Source: Trissonchulus latispiculum (taxonomy: Eukaryota; Nematoda; Enoplea; Enoplida; Ironidae). Taken from it: DNA of 64,000 nucleotides. How positions within the stretch are numbered: position 1 is the stretch's first letter; the number at the start of each line of letters is the position of its first letter. The position numbers and the translations under genes were made by a program. The notes beneath the pieces are model-generated. The model saw nothing but the letters and a program-made list of their open reading frames with translations, was not told where the DNA came from and did no database searches. The DNA lies in the NCBI GenBank assembly GCA_030248195.1, contig JASAND010015602.1, forward strand, positions 1-64,000. The letters run 5' to 3'. Shown here one piece after another: positions 10,757 through 23,004 of the stretch.

Positions 10757-11260
10757 TGTCAGGAAAAACAGAAACTTAAAGAGTATCTGGGCGAGAGCTC
10801 AATCTGAAACCTGGTATTAAAGGTCAGAGTTAGGGTATAAAAGAAGCGCAGAAAGCTAGAGAGGGTGGCTACTAGTTGAACGACCGGACCGGGTGTTGTT
10901 TTACTGGCACAGTCAGAGAGTACGAAGTGGTTAACAGGGTCTGAACGTGACAGCTACGGGTAAGCTGATTTTTTGATGAGTAGCTGGGAACTCTAGGTTT
11001 AGAGTATTACGGGATTCGAACCGCTGACTTACTCTTACTCTGTCTGTAAAATTGACGTATGGCTGTAATTGGCGTTCGCCAAATTAAAAGGGTCTGACAC
11101 GTGAATCTGCATTGAATTAGGGCTAGGTGGCCAGAGTCTGTAGTTAGGTCTCCTAGGGTAATCAGCCAGACATAGCTGGTTACAGTTCATCCGAGATAAG
11201 CCAATAGTTATGTTTTGCTGACGTCTCGATTTTGAAGATTTTGGGTCATTTATAATTTTA
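10757..11260 (+). promoter_or_regulatory. possible 3' LTR with polypurine tract and TATA box
   Basis: A purine-rich AAGTGGGGG immediately precedes TGTCAGG, as a polypurine tract precedes an LTR starting with TG. A good TATA box (TATAAAAG) lies at 10836-10843, about 80 bp in. The right boundary is uncertain and no second copy is in the window, so LTR identity is inferred from layout only. Confidence 0.3.
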
Positions 11261-11885
11261 AGTAGGAATGAAAAAACTTCTGTTTACAATTTGTATGCCC
11301 TGAAGATTACTAGTTCTTCTCTGGGAAAGTGTTTAAAACCACTAGTAGGGTAAACTTTCCCAATAAGTGCCTTTTCCTAATAAGGGCCGCTTAGTGATTG
11401 AAAATTGCCTACTCTACACATTACGAATCCAATAATATTGGTTTTTATACCACATGATTCTTCATTTTCTGCTCTTCATTTTGACATAAAACTTGTCAGA
11501 ATGTGTGCCTACTTTCACTTTACATCCTACAGTTTTATACTGGCACGCTGGATAAGTGACTTTTTCATAGTGTACCTACAGCTGTGGCTAAAACTTCCTA
11601 TTGACTAAACACTACGTGTCAGCTATCACTAAAGACTAAAATGTTGTATTTGAGGAATGGTTTCAACCTGGTGTTGGGCGTTGGCCTGTGCGGCCAATTG
11701 CCGCGAAAAGTTGTATTTCGTGGACCAAAAGGTTATCTGGGTATTCAAAAAAGGTGACAAAGGTAAAAAAATAAAATTCTATAGTTACGAAAGTTTTGTT
11801 ACTCATGCTTTGAAAGTCTTATATGTTGCACTGTTAATTATATGTTACTTGCTTAAGTGTAACCCCTGACTATCATTGGTTCAGC
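11261..11885. other. no feature recognised
   Basis: AT-rich sequence with two short ORFs (11405-11608 and 11657-11869) that lack recognisable domains and are probably chance frames. Confidence 0.3.
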
Positions 11886-11889
11886 GGAA

Positions 11890-12190
11890 CCAGGAAACCA
11901 AAATTCGACCTTTTCCTGGCTTTGCTGGCGCCAACCGGCGCCATGACTAGCGATTCCCACCCTGTCATCAATTCTCCGAGAGTTAAGGGGTGGCCGCCTT
12001 CGGGTGTGCGCTGCCGCGGTGCGTTCATTGCGTTACTTGCAATGGGCAAATCGCCAGCCTTGGTAAACGCCTCGGGTAATTGCGAAGACAATTATTCGGT
12101 GTCAGCATACTAGCCCCAGGAATATCCGAAATTATCACTGCTGACACTGCTCCTAACGGGTGCACATCCAACTGGAGTGGGGCGTACGGA
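11890..12190 (+). mobile_element. SINE copy (family shared with 32.1 and 40.5 kb)
   Basis: The segment around CCTCGGGTAATTGC, then CAATTATTC and GTGTCAGCAT (about 12069-12109), is shared with 40735-40780 and with a diverged copy near 32305-32345. The copies share about 200-300 bp of body. The tRNA-like head is clear only in the 40.5 kb copy. Confidence 0.55.
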
Positions 12191-12344
12191 AAAAAAGTGT
12201 AACCCCATGCTAATTTGCAGTTATTGTTAAGCTTTGAAGTTGCCATTTACGGTTAGTGTTAAGTCTTAGCTAACCAAGAACCACTGTAACAGCGTTTAAT
12301 TGACAATATCTTTTAAAGTGCTAAATCGAACATTTTTATCAGTT

Positions 12345-13210
12345 TGGGGTGCCGGTAAAAGCCAGTCCAGTCTCCAACCCCAGCCTCCAGCCTCGTTAGG
12401 TAGAACACAGACCTCCAGCTTCCAGCTTTCCTAAGTAAAATTCACTCCAGCCCCAGAGTAAAACCCAGCACAAACTCCAGCCCCTATGGTAAGCCCAGTC
12501 TCCATTTTCCAGCCCGATATTCCAGCCCTTGGGGTATTGCATTCATTTTTTTCCAGCCAGCAGCATGAAACGGCTCATATCAATTCTATAATACACTGCT
12601 TCGTTCAAAGCTAATTGTACACATTTTTCATTGAGGTATTTGCAAAATGCAATTAGTCATTTTGAAATTAAATAAACTTTTTGAATTTAAATGAACTTGA
12701 GCAATCGTTTATTTTTGATATTTATATTTATTTGCCCTAATTCTTTTAAGATTTAGATTAATCCGGATTTAAGGAATCAGAAACTCAAGTTAGACAAAAT
12801 AAAATTTAATTTAGGGAGTTAAAACAGCAAAACTGATAAACTGAATCTCATTTCTTTAATGTACCAAAGCTTAGGATTTTACTCAAATCCTGATTCTTTA
12901 TTCTACTTCGAATTATATAATTGATTAAAAACCAGTTAGCTAAATTTAGTCTGACCTGTTTAATAGTTGTTGCTTTAACGACTAGTTTTAATCCGTTTAA
13001 TTCACCTGCTTATTTTCAACGGGTTTTTAATCCTCTTTCTGAATGGAGTTAACAATTGGTGGACTAAAATTTGTAAAATCTGCTTCTTAATAGAAGATTA
13101 AACAGATTAAAATTAATTCGTTTAATCTGCCGATTCAACAGAACGGATTAAACGAATTAATTTAACAGCTATCAAAATTTAAACCGGCTGATTTTAATCC
13201 GCCTAAAACT

Positions 13211-13283
<73 letters not shown>

Positions 13284-13640
13284 TGAAATTCAACTGTGAG
13301 TTAATCTGCGGCTATTGTGGTATCCAACTACCTTTAGTTGTCCTAGTGCCAGCCTATGACAGTTTAGTCGGACTTCGGACTGCAGTCAATAGCCTTCGAA
13401 TGTATCAACAATTTCAGGTTTTAACTTGCATTTTGGCGAACCGGGCAAATAAGGTACCGGTTGGAGACCAGGACCACTATTCTGTGCTTGCTCTCAGGAA
13501 CTGGTCCAGGTTAATGAAATTTATTTGGACAGTGTCATGGCGTTGACTGGGAAAAACGTTACTCCAGGGGCTGGAAAATTGGCGCTGGAAAAGTTGGCTG
13601 TTTTTTACCTTATGGGCTGGGCCGGGTTTTAGCCACCTTA
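12345..13640. mobile_element. TIR-like element with CCAGCC-rich arms and TA microsatellite core
   Basis: The left arm (12345-12550) is a degenerate array of CAGCC/CTCCAG words. The right arm (13555-13640) has the complementary GGCTGG words. Between them lie many TTAATC/GATTAA motifs (about 12745-13210) and a TA microsatellite. The symmetry suggests an old TIR element, but boundaries and target duplication are not resolved. Confidence 0.35.
13213..13281. repeat. (TA)n microsatellite
   Basis: About 34 uninterrupted TA units. Confidence 0.95.
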
Positions 13641-14535
13641 ACTGTGGACAGGGCTACCTGTGGGCGTCCTCAGGCAGGTAACCCTTAAAAGGGCTGTTGG
13701 GATAAGAGGTGGTCAGAGATATGATAATCGTCCGGTCCGCGCCACACCTGGGTAACATTACTACTATACTACTCAGGCAACAATTTCACTTACTTGGAAC
13801 TTACAATTCCCCCAGGTTCAATTGCACTTAGTGTCACTGTTCCAATGTACTTGTATTGTGTACCCTGTGACATTGTACACTAAGGCTGTGTGCACTAAGG
13901 CGTACACAGCCTTAGTCTTATATCTTATGTCTTAGCCTTATTACACTGAGTGCCCAAAATTCAACAGCACCCGTGGCAAGAAAAAGCCAATCATCCACAT
14001 ACACTTGGAATGATTTGTTTTTGAACTAAAACGAGGATGCTATATGTGATCTCATGTGGGTAGATTGTACTGTCACCTTTTGACAAGCCTTTCAGTATTT
14101 TGTCACTTGCGTTTGCGTTACTTACTTATAGCCACCGCTGGATCAGTACAGACTCGTTTTGATGCATTTTGACTCTTGCTATAATACGCGAGTTATGTAC
14201 TTTTATAAGTCCAGGTAGATTTGGATAAATATTTTAGGTACCCAATACATAGGAAAAGCACAGTTTTACTGAGGAACCTGAACTTCACATATCATTGATT
14301 TGAAGCTAGTAATGTCTACCAGGATTTCATCACTGAGACTTGGATAATTTCGCAGTCTCGAAGGTGATTTGATTACGGTTGCCTGAGTATGAGCGAACAG
14401 TTAACGCTTATCAGACTAACAGAACGCGAAATCTAGAAATAATCCTTTTTTGGATTGCTTTTTTGGCCGGCATCTACGCCATTACTTTAAAACTGAAAAC
14501 GTCGCAACAATTTTTGCGGTAACAACATGTTAATT
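13641..14535. other. no gene; short hairpin
   Basis: Nothing coding. A hairpin around 13879-13915 pairs CTAAGGCTGTG with a complementary CACAGCCTTAG. Confidence 0.4.
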
Positions 14536-14543
14536 ATTTTCAA

Positions 14544-15691
14544 GGCCCAAATCCGTTATCCGGCAGGTGCACAAATATTCATGCAACGTGACCGCACAAC
14601 TTCAAAATTTGTGCAGAATTAAATTTTCAACTAAATACCGATACTTTCATAACGTTTATGTGAGGTCAAAGTTATGCAGGAGCCGAAACATGCAAGAACC
14701 ATTAATGTCTTAATCCAAAATTCAGCAGGTTGCTGAATTGTCATTATTGTTTGTGCGGTACACAAATTTCTTCATTCCCGAAGGGCCTTGTGCTTTTAAC
14801 AAAAAATGCCACCCGCAGCTGAAACCTCTTCTTCATTGACTGTGCACAATCTAACTTCTTCATTCCCGAAGGGCCCTATGCAATTTTATAAAACCTGATT
14901 AATGCATGCCTGCAGATAAGCTCCATTTTAAATCTTTAATGCAGTCTGTCACTAAACCACGATTTCATACTAGCAGTCGACCTGCCGGATTTTCCTTATG
15001 TGGAAAATCCGTCAGGTTTACATGTTAAAGATAGGTGCAATAGTGGAGAATCTGCCGGATTTTGCAGGTAGCATTTTTGTATCAATCTGAAGTGTCTTTG
15101 ATGCAGAAATGTTTAACTTGATGCTGGCTTCTATTTTAAACTATTTTCAGAACAGAAAGTTTCCAAAAATGGGCCTGTCAGATCCGGCAGATTTTGTACT
15201 ATTCTGCCTATCTTTAACACGTAAACCTGCCGGATTTTCCATATGTGGAAACTGGTCGACTGCTAGCACGAAACATTGAAGAAATGCTTTAGTGACAGAC
15301 TGCATAAAAGATTTACGATGGGATGCAGCATACCTTAATCAGGCTTTATAAAATTGCATAAGGCCCTTCGAGAATGGAGTAGTTAGATTGTGCACAGTCA
15401 GTGAAGATGTCGCAAGTGGGTGTGGCATTTCCCCAGAAATGCACAAGGCCCTTCGGTAATGAAGAAACTTTTGTACTGCACAAACATATAATGACAATTC
15501 AGTAGCCTGCCGGATTTGGCTTAAGACGTTAGTGGTGCTTGCAGGTAACGGCTCCTGCATAAAGCTGGGCTCACAGAAGCGACATGAAAGTAGTACTATT
15601 TAGTTGTAAATTAAATTCTGCACAAATTTTCAAAGTTGTGCAAGTGCTCTGCACAAGGATTTGTGCACCTGCCGGATAACGGATTTGGGCC
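14544..15691. mobile_element. foldback DNA transposon, 1148 bp, 8-bp TSD
   Basis: The element starts GGCCCAAATCCGTTATCC and ends with the exact complement. Both arms are about 450 bp and diverged by scattered substitutions; sub-motifs such as CTGCCGGATTTT and CCCGAAGGGCC repeat inside. It is flanked by the perfect direct repeat ATTTTCAA (14536-14543 and 15692-15699), an 8-bp target duplication as made by hAT- or P-type transposases. There is no transposase, so it is non-autonomous. Confidence 0.9.
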
Positions 15692-16278
15692 ATTTTCAAA
15701 ATAACTGCTGAACAAATTACAAAGAGGATGTAATTTTTGTCGGTACTTTTAATCAATTTACAACTTGTTCTGTTTCTAGACGACAACAGTCCGTTTCAAT
15801 TTATGAATATAATTTTAAGTTCAGGAAAACGTTCTTGTGGCAACGTATAAAAAGGTAACTGCAATAGGAAACTGGTGGTGGGGAAGGGAAAGATGAGACT
15901 AGAAAGTGAATCTGCAATCGTGTTAGCTAGCACGAAGGCATTACATACAAATTACACAGTTTGAGAAACAAAGTAGAAACACTACAACAATACTGGTAAC
16001 GTTTCACGTGTTAGTCAATCACAAAGTTATCGCCAAGAACTAGTAGCAATTTGACAGAGTCTTGCTAATTTGGTCGTGCCTTGGATTTTCCGATTCTGTT
16101 ATGCTCAACAGTGATGGTAACTGATAACTTTTATCGCTGAAACTGGCAGAAATCTACTGAAAATACTGGGGACGCTTAAATAAAGTTTGAGATATCCAGC
16201 TGATACTATGTGGTTTAGAAATTAAAATAATCTGACCACATAAAAGGCGACTTTTGTTACACTAGTTTGTGCTGTTGA

Positions 16279-16391
16279 TGCCTTTGCAAAGAGCGGGCAT
16301 TTGGTGTGTCGCGAGAAATATTTAAATTATTTGTCACGGTTAGTCAAGGTTTGTCAAGCGACACACTACATGCACGGCTTGCAAAGGCATA
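16279..16391. mobile_element. short hairpin MITE
   Basis: ATGCCTTTGCAA with a GTGTGTCGC segment is mirrored by GCGACACAC and TTGCAAAGGCAT about 112 bp away. The centre is AT-rich. No unambiguous target duplication is seen. Confidence 0.6.
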
Positions 16392-16692
16392 GACATTAAA
16401 ACCACCAGAGAATAACCAACGCCATTTGAAGGCCTGATTGACGCGCAGGGGCAATGATACTAATGTCTTCTGCCAATATTAAATTGCAAAAATTTTGTTG
16501 GGCGGACGAAGTGGCCTAAAGTGGATGAAGAGTTTTCTCATTTAAGGTACATTTTCAAAGTATTTGTCTTTCAATTTAGCGGGTTCATAGCAATTCAAAG
16601 ATTAGCCAATTTAAACGGCAGTGATAACTTAAATTTAATATCAGAAAATGCCGATTGTCTTTCACAAACTAATATGCATTTGCTTCTAGATT

Positions 16693-18810
16693 TTAAAATT
16701 TTAGCAAATCATTCCAGTCTTGTGACATGTCAAATTTGGAGCTCTGGACGTAATCTTGCAATGCCTTTTGTGACGCCATGGAAATTTTGTAGAAGTTGGC
16801 GAATCTAGAATGTGCCCGTCGATGTTCCATAAAGGCGTAAGTTGATACTGTCACATTGTTTACAACAATCGTTCCTGCTTGAGTCACTGGATTGTATATT
16901 CCATTGGTATAGTGCTGTCGAATTGAAACAATTCGTTCGATTTCAATCTTGGACAGATCTGCCGAAACCAGAAACAGGCACATTCCTTCCCGCAGCTGTT
17001 CGGCTAGCATAGAATCCAAAACGCCCAGGTCATCCATCTGGCACAAAGATGATACGATTACGGTATGTTCTTTTGTGACAGTAAATTTAGATCCAGACTG
17101 CAGTCTTATCTCCAGCCCCAGGTGACGTTCACTATTGGGAGCGTGGAAAAGGAATACTACCGGTGACCAACTCAGTCCCTTCTCCTGGTCGACTGCCAAA
17201 ACTTTTGTTCCAACATGAATGTCTTTGATTTGCATTACTCCATAACGGGTCCTCACATAGTCTGTTCCAGAAAGACAAGCAGTGCGACGACCAACGTCTG
17301 CAGCAATAGGTGGCATGATCACAGGCGGCAAAGTCGTAGGCGGTGTTGGAGGCACGGTAGGAGGCGTCGTTGTAGCTGAAGAAGTATAAGTTAAGTGAAA
17401 ACTAGAGGACACAAATACAAAATTGTGACTACCATCAGCACCAACATCCAGTGAAGCCTCGCTAGTTCAGTTGACAGAGCGTCCGAGCGCTAATCCGGAA
17501 GTCGTGGGTGCAGGTCTTGGATTTTTCAGGAGCGTAGCGGAACCTTAAATTCTTAAATCACACTCTTGATGTCGTGCCACCACGCACTAAGAGTGAGGCG
17601 AAAAGAGCGTGTCTAACCCTCTACTGAGTTCCTAGTGCAAGCTCGTCTGCGATTGACAGTGCTGAACTTAAACGGAACACACAAACTTTAAATTTACACT
17701 CTCAAACGTCTAAAACCGTTCTGTCAGCACTCATCACCATATATTAGTGTAGAGGTCAGCCGTTATGTCGATAATGGCTCAGGGTCCAGGCGGACAATTA
17801 TGAGTGCGGTAAACATGTTGGCATGTTTATCAGGTACACGTGCTTCAAATCATGCACTATTATTTTGTGCTAGACGAGATCTCCTGCCACTAGTTAAAAG
17901 TTAAGAAGGAATGCACCAGCGCCCAAGTTTTAAGTGACCTCAATTGTTCACTTAGTTCAGGTTGTCTCCTAGTGACACCACGGAGAAATGTTAAAGGCCA
18001 CGAAAATGTTCAGCTAGTTTTGGAGCAGAGTTTACTTCAAAAATAATCAATTTCTGTCTGTTTTAACCAACAGAATTGGTCACAGTTAATTTGTATTCAG
18101 AACGTTTGCATCCCTTTCTAAGATATCTTCCGGGTCATAGGCATCTGAGTAGTGTCGTTTTGTTAGTAAATGCTCTTGGTTTGGTGAATGTTGTTTGATT
18201 TGTGAAAGTAAACCGACTTTAGTTTGTTGAAGCTAGTTCTTACTCAGCTGCGCATACATTGTGCTCGGAAGCTATAGATTGCCAAGAAATTTTAAAAGCT
18301 CAGCACTGCGTTTGCACGAAAGATGATTTTGAGAGAGCAAAGGCCTGAATAAATCATTGCCAATTTATAGCAGAAACCTGACTGCATAATGGTACTATAA
18401 TCTACAATTGCCAAATAGGTGTAATTTTAGGAAATATATCAAATGGATGTTATTTTACGATTTGTAGTGCTTCTGTTATTGCCTGATGTGCATTTGAATG
18501 TTTTTGAGCATTTTGCAGACGCGTTAGTCTAGTTGTGCTGGTGGATTCACCTTTAAATACCTCTTGGATACCTTCTGAGAGTATGTAACAAGTGAGTTCA
18601 TGCTGTGCCTGTTAGGGGGGGCAACAACATTAAACACCGCTAAAAATAGTGTAGAATGCGAATTTTTCTTACGTGGATTATAGCACCATATTGTGCCACG
18701 GATTGAATTATCGAAACAGCATCCACGATTAACACATTCCGATCCAGGCACTCCTCCAAACCCACAATCTGTTCGGTCCGCGGGAGCAACAGCGCACTGA
18801 CCATCAACAT
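16693..18810 (-). CDS. trefoil-hog (P-type trefoil plus Hedgehog-type Hint) protein, two main exons
   Basis: Exon A (18810-18673) follows a TTGTCAG acceptor and ends at a GTAAGA donor; it is phase 1-1. It encodes a P-type trefoil with all six cysteines, including C-V-N-R-G-C-C-F-D and W-C-Y-N-P. Exon B (17375-16693) follows a CTTCAG acceptor in phase 1 and ends at a TAA. It encodes a Thr/Pro-rich linker, then a complete Hint domain: the nucleophile-position Cys in T-A-C-L-S-G, V-G-T-K-V-L-A-V-D, the T-x-x-H motif in T-K-E-H-T-V-I-V, and G-T-I-V-V-N-N-V followed by S-T-Y-A and a His-rich tail with A-H-S-R-F-A, as in Hedgehog hog domains. The Cys of the usual S-C-Y-A is Thr here. In Hedgehog this domain cleaves itself from the upstream domain and attaches a sterol; a similar release of the trefoil part is inferred. 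Phases allow direct joining of A to B. Confidence 0.8.
17455..17720 (+). mobile_element. tRNA-derived SINE in intron
   Basis: The sequence from about 17458 reads like the first part of a tRNA: CTAGTTCAGTTGACAGAG (A-box region), an anticodon-stem-like segment, then GTCGTGGGTGCAGGTC (B-box-like, one or two bases from GGTTCGAGTC). It is followed by an unrelated tail. It lies in the intron between the trefoil and hog exons, antisense to the gene. Confidence 0.5.
17721..18672. other. intron sequence, nothing further seen
   Basis: Intron between the trefoil and hog exons. No additional trefoil-like cysteine pattern or exon was found by reading both strands, though a short exon could be missed. Confidence 0.35.
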
Positions 18811-19619
18811 CTGACAATATAAAATAAAGAAGTGTGAGTATCAATTCATGTGTTTTTGTTTTCTGTTCTGTATACTGTCAGCACAGAGGAGAGGTGTGGG
18901 CTTTCACTAGGTTCTTCGTATTAGCCTACACATTCACGTGGTTCCAGCTTGTCACTATTATAGTTTGTATTCTTTCTGTGTTGCCCACCACAGGGCCGAA
19001 CTACTGTTTAATATTGACAACATATGCAAAGCAGGCAGCAGAAAACTGATTGCTAAAATCAACTTCGGGACGATGCTCCTTTTAGGGGCAGACTTGTTAA
19101 ACTTCAAACTGAATTAGTGACAATTCTGCAATGGAATGACGCTGATTAAGCCTTGCATTTACCATGTTCTTTTAAAGTTCAATTTTCAGTAGAAAAATCG
19201 ACTAGATACTTGGTAGGTATCATGTATCATTAACACGGCGATTGTCTTCACTAAACCAGAGCGGATGGAGAATGCATTGGCTTCAATTCTTATTGATGTG
19301 TGCAAATGCGATTTCGACTAACGGCTTCACAGCTGTATACGCCAATGTAATGATTTTGTTCTCGCAGCAGGAAGCACTATATATTTACGGTGATATGGTC
19401 AAAACTGGCTCATGTTTCACAAAGCACTTGCTTGTTAATGTAACATTTCGTTTTCTTCTTAATTGAGCAAGCTTTCACTTACCGTCATCCCTGCTGTAGT
19501 AAGTGCGCAAAATTGACTTACTTGACTTTGTTGATTAATATTGACTCAAACGTTGTCCGTCCATGAATACAGCCGTTCCATTAACCGGTCTTCTCTATTC
19601 CTTTTAATCCTGAGCATTC

Positions 19620-22400
19620 TGAAGTAACGGGATCTTAGTTCGCCGTACAATACCTCACCCAACCCTTTCTTGGTCTGCCGGGACCACGTTGGCCAGCTTC
19701 ATCCCAGACAAAGAATATTTTCTTGTCCGTTCTACCGCTATCCGTCCTAACCACATGACCAGCCCACCGACAGCGTCGTTTTTGAATAGCAGTAGCAACA
19801 GGATCCATTGCACAGACTTCACGAATGGCAATGACTGGGACCCAGTCTAACAGGGACATTCCCAGAATATGACGCAAACAGTTGTTTTGGAACACATCCA
19901 GTTTCCGGACGTCTTCAGCTTTCACAGTCCTGGTTTTAGAGCTGTACAGTAGCACGGATGGAAAGGAAGAACCAAATAGTTTTTCTTCAGCTGCAGCTTA
20001 AACTCATGACTGTTCCATATGTTGTTCAGCTTCGACAAAGCAGCGCTGGGAAGCTTGATACGGCTGCTTAACTCTTAAGAAGTCGGAGCATATTGAGAGA
20101 GTGAGCACAATAGATATTTGACAATGTGACACTGCTCAATTGGGTCTCCAGCTAGTCTGCTGCTAGGATTGGTGGGATGGGCACAGAAGCAAAACACTTT
20201 GGTTTTTGGACAGCTGATTTCCAAACTTAGGATGGAACAAAGCTCTGAAAACAGTTCAATGGCACGATTTAAGTTGCCAGCGGAGGTAGCATTAACACCT
20301 GAGTCGTCTGCGTGCAGAAGAGCTGTTATGGTTTCCAAGAAATAACTTGTCCGTCGATTTGTTTTGACTTGGAAGCGGCTGCCTTGTCGAAAACGAATAA
20401 TAGCACCCACGATGGCTGTTTTTAACAGACTTTCACAGATTCAATATCAGTATAACAGTTGAAAAATAAGGCGCCAGGCCTCATTCCTGGCGTACGCCTG
20501 TTCGGACGTGGACCCAGTCTGACAGCACGGCATAGATTTTCACAGCACAGGAAGAGTTGTGATGAAGAGTCTATATCAATAGATTCAGCTTACCCTCAAT
20601 TGCAAAGTGCTCCAGCACTAGCCACAGGGACTCACGGTCGACGCTGTCATGGGCCTTTTTAGGAGGTACAAAAACGGAATGAAGAGGGACTCCATTGCGC
20701 CAGTGCTTTTCAACCAGTCTCCCAAGCACAACACAATTTTTGAAACCCAGACTGTGATTCATTCACTGCTTCAATGCGGTCTGGAATTCTTTGAAGAATG
20801 ATGAGAGCGAAAACTTTGTACAGGAACTGACAGCAAAGCGATATATCGGTGGGTATCGCAGATAGATTTATCACATTTTTATGCATCACAGAGATAATCG
20901 CTTTACGCTAGTCGCCTGGGCAGATTTCGGCATGCCAATATAGACTGGTGATTCCGTGCAGCCATTTGACTGCTACCTCTTTCTTTCACACAGCAAGACG
21001 GTTACATCCGAGAGCCATAAGAGCCCAGGCCGGCGAGACCTTCCAAGGATTGCCAGAGCTGTGGCAGGCAGGGCCCCTTTAAGGACGCCCCAGTCTACTT
21101 CTATGTCTTCTTGCTCTTTGGGGACACCTTCATATAACGTGTGGTTAACTAAATCAGCATACCGTGCAGATATTAGCGGGTCAGACAGCTTATCACTATC
21201 AGTGCTTTTCAGATCTTCGCGCGGTCTCTGTAATCTCAGACAAGTTTGAATAGGCGCCAACAGTAACCTGTGATCTATTTCAAGGGAATTTTCTGAGACA
21301 CCGGGGAGATTGGCACTGCGCCAAACACTACAGTTTCCAATGGCAAAACCAAACCAACTGCTCAGGGGCGGATTCAGGGGGAGGGCGGGGGGGGGGGCGG
21401 CACCCCCCCCGTCGGGATACGAAGGTAGGGAAAATTAAGGAGAAAAACTGGGAAAAAAGTAAAAAACCAAAACATTTCGCGCCTTCGACGCGACGTTTCT
21501 CAGTTTAAACGGCATATTTATGGCATTTATGAACAAAAAACTTGAAATGCATCCGATTGTTCGAAAAAACTACTATTTTTGACCAGGAATGTGTTGTATT
21601 TTAAAAAATTGTCCCAGTCTTCAAAATTAAAAGGATTAAAGATCCGAAGACCGATTTTATTGAAAAAACAAAAAATTTCTTCAACTTATAGGGGGGCTCC
21701 GCCTCCCAGACCCCCCTGTGGAAAAATTTTACCGCCCTGGATCCTGGATCAAATCCTGGATCCGCCAGTGCTACTGCTAATAACAATGGAATCGGTCGTC
21801 TTCTTGGCAGTTACAGTATTTGAACACCATATCTGTTGATGAGCACTCTTATGCATAAGCTATGTGTTCGTGATCTTCTAACGGTGACGGCGGCAAGCAT
21901 CGACAAAGCGGAATCCGTTGTCCTTTGCTTCACCGTAGCAGAACGGCCCCGTGCAGCTTTTGTTCGATGCCAATCGTTACAAAATCCGCCCATAGAATTA
22001 CATACCTGTTCTTGGCAAATTGGATAAAAGATTGTTTGGGTAGTCCATTTCGGCTGGAGGGCTACTATCCGTAGGAGCATAACAGCACACCTCAGCAATT
22101 TTAACAGGACTCGTATTGAGCCGTACACAGAGCAGCCTGTCTGCTTTGTCAACGCTGCAACTCGGGGCGCCCTGGAAACAGCAACACCACGTGTTCGATT
22201 ACCATCCCATCCGAGCCGCTGTATGCGATAGACGTGTCGTCAACGTATTCGCAACTCCTCCCTGGCAATCGCGATACCTGTAGTCAATCGCTGTTTATTT
22301 TTAGTTGCCTGGGTTCATAAGAAGGGTAGGTTGTTGGCATTGAAGCTTACTACATTCCATGTACCGAAAATAAGTTCCTCTTTTGCTGGCCTCTGCAAGA
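19620..22400 (-). mobile_element. decayed non-LTR retrotransposon (LINE, RTE/CR1-like)
   Basis: Read on the minus strand from high to low coordinates: a G-T-W-N-V endonuclease start near 22350; reverse transcriptase pieces at 21260-20973, at 20762-20571 with a K-K-A-H-D-S-V-D-R-E-S-L-W segment, and at 20410-20075 with the degraded catalytic motif A-D-D; and a typical C-terminal region at 19955-19635 with C-L-R-H-I-L-G and R-W-A-G-H-V. Stops and frameshifts separate the pieces and a MITE interrupts it, so it is dead. It lies in the first intron of the trefoil-hog gene in the same orientation as that gene. Confidence 0.85.
21363..21770. mobile_element. hAT-type MITE nested in the LINE
   Basis: The ends are CAGGGGCGGATTCAGG and the complement of CACTGGCGGATCCAGG. 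Flanks CAACTGCT (21355-21362) and CTACTGCT (21771-21778) are an 8-bp target duplication with one mismatch. Inside, a poly-G/poly-C stretch follows the left end. The YAGNG-like start and 8-bp duplication fit the hAT superfamily. Confidence 0.75.
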
Positions 22401-22419
22401 CAGGGCTCTTCACCGTTTC

Positions 22420-22990
22420 TAGATCAGCAATGGCCTGTATGTCATGTTGGGTATTTATTACATCATTGTCACAGAGCTGGAACTATCGTTCCTTATAGCA
22501 GTTGGTGAGTGAGTCAGAGCATGCAAAATCCTTTCAGTATCTTCCACCTGAGTAGGTGAAAAACCCGAGATTGACGAGGATGACGATGACTCTGGGTAAT
22601 TAGGCATAGATCAGAGTTGAACTAAATATTCATAGGCAATGACGTACACAGGGAAAATGACCATCAATTTCCTTATTCGATTGCCCCACACAAAATTCAG
22701 CAAACATTGCAGCTCGCCCGTTTAGAGCGGCCTCCCGCCGCCATGAGTCCCCTCGGCACAGGATCCCTTTCGGTTCGGGAAGGAATGAGCCACAGGGACA
22801 TGGAGTCACTAGGACAAGAACCGGATCCATAGAATTGCATATTCCACCCGTCACTGAAGTGGAGATTGCGATTTCTGCTGGAGCATGCATACCCCTTCCG
22901 ACTAGATGTTTCCACCACTCAGACTGACATGGTTGACCAACTTGGACCGACTTGGACCGACCTGAACGGAAACTTGAACTGCATTAAATG
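22420..22990. other. no gene identified
   Basis: Two overlapping minus-strand ORFs (22630-22890 and 22697-22918) have no recognised domain. They may be LINE 5' sequence or chance frames inside the intron. Confidence 0.25.
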
Positions 22991-23004
22991 ACAACATGAC
23001 TTAC

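Noticed and set aside
19635..21260. Functional reverse transcriptase gene
   Set aside because: Frameshifts, stops, a degraded catalytic region and an inserted MITE show it is a dead LINE.
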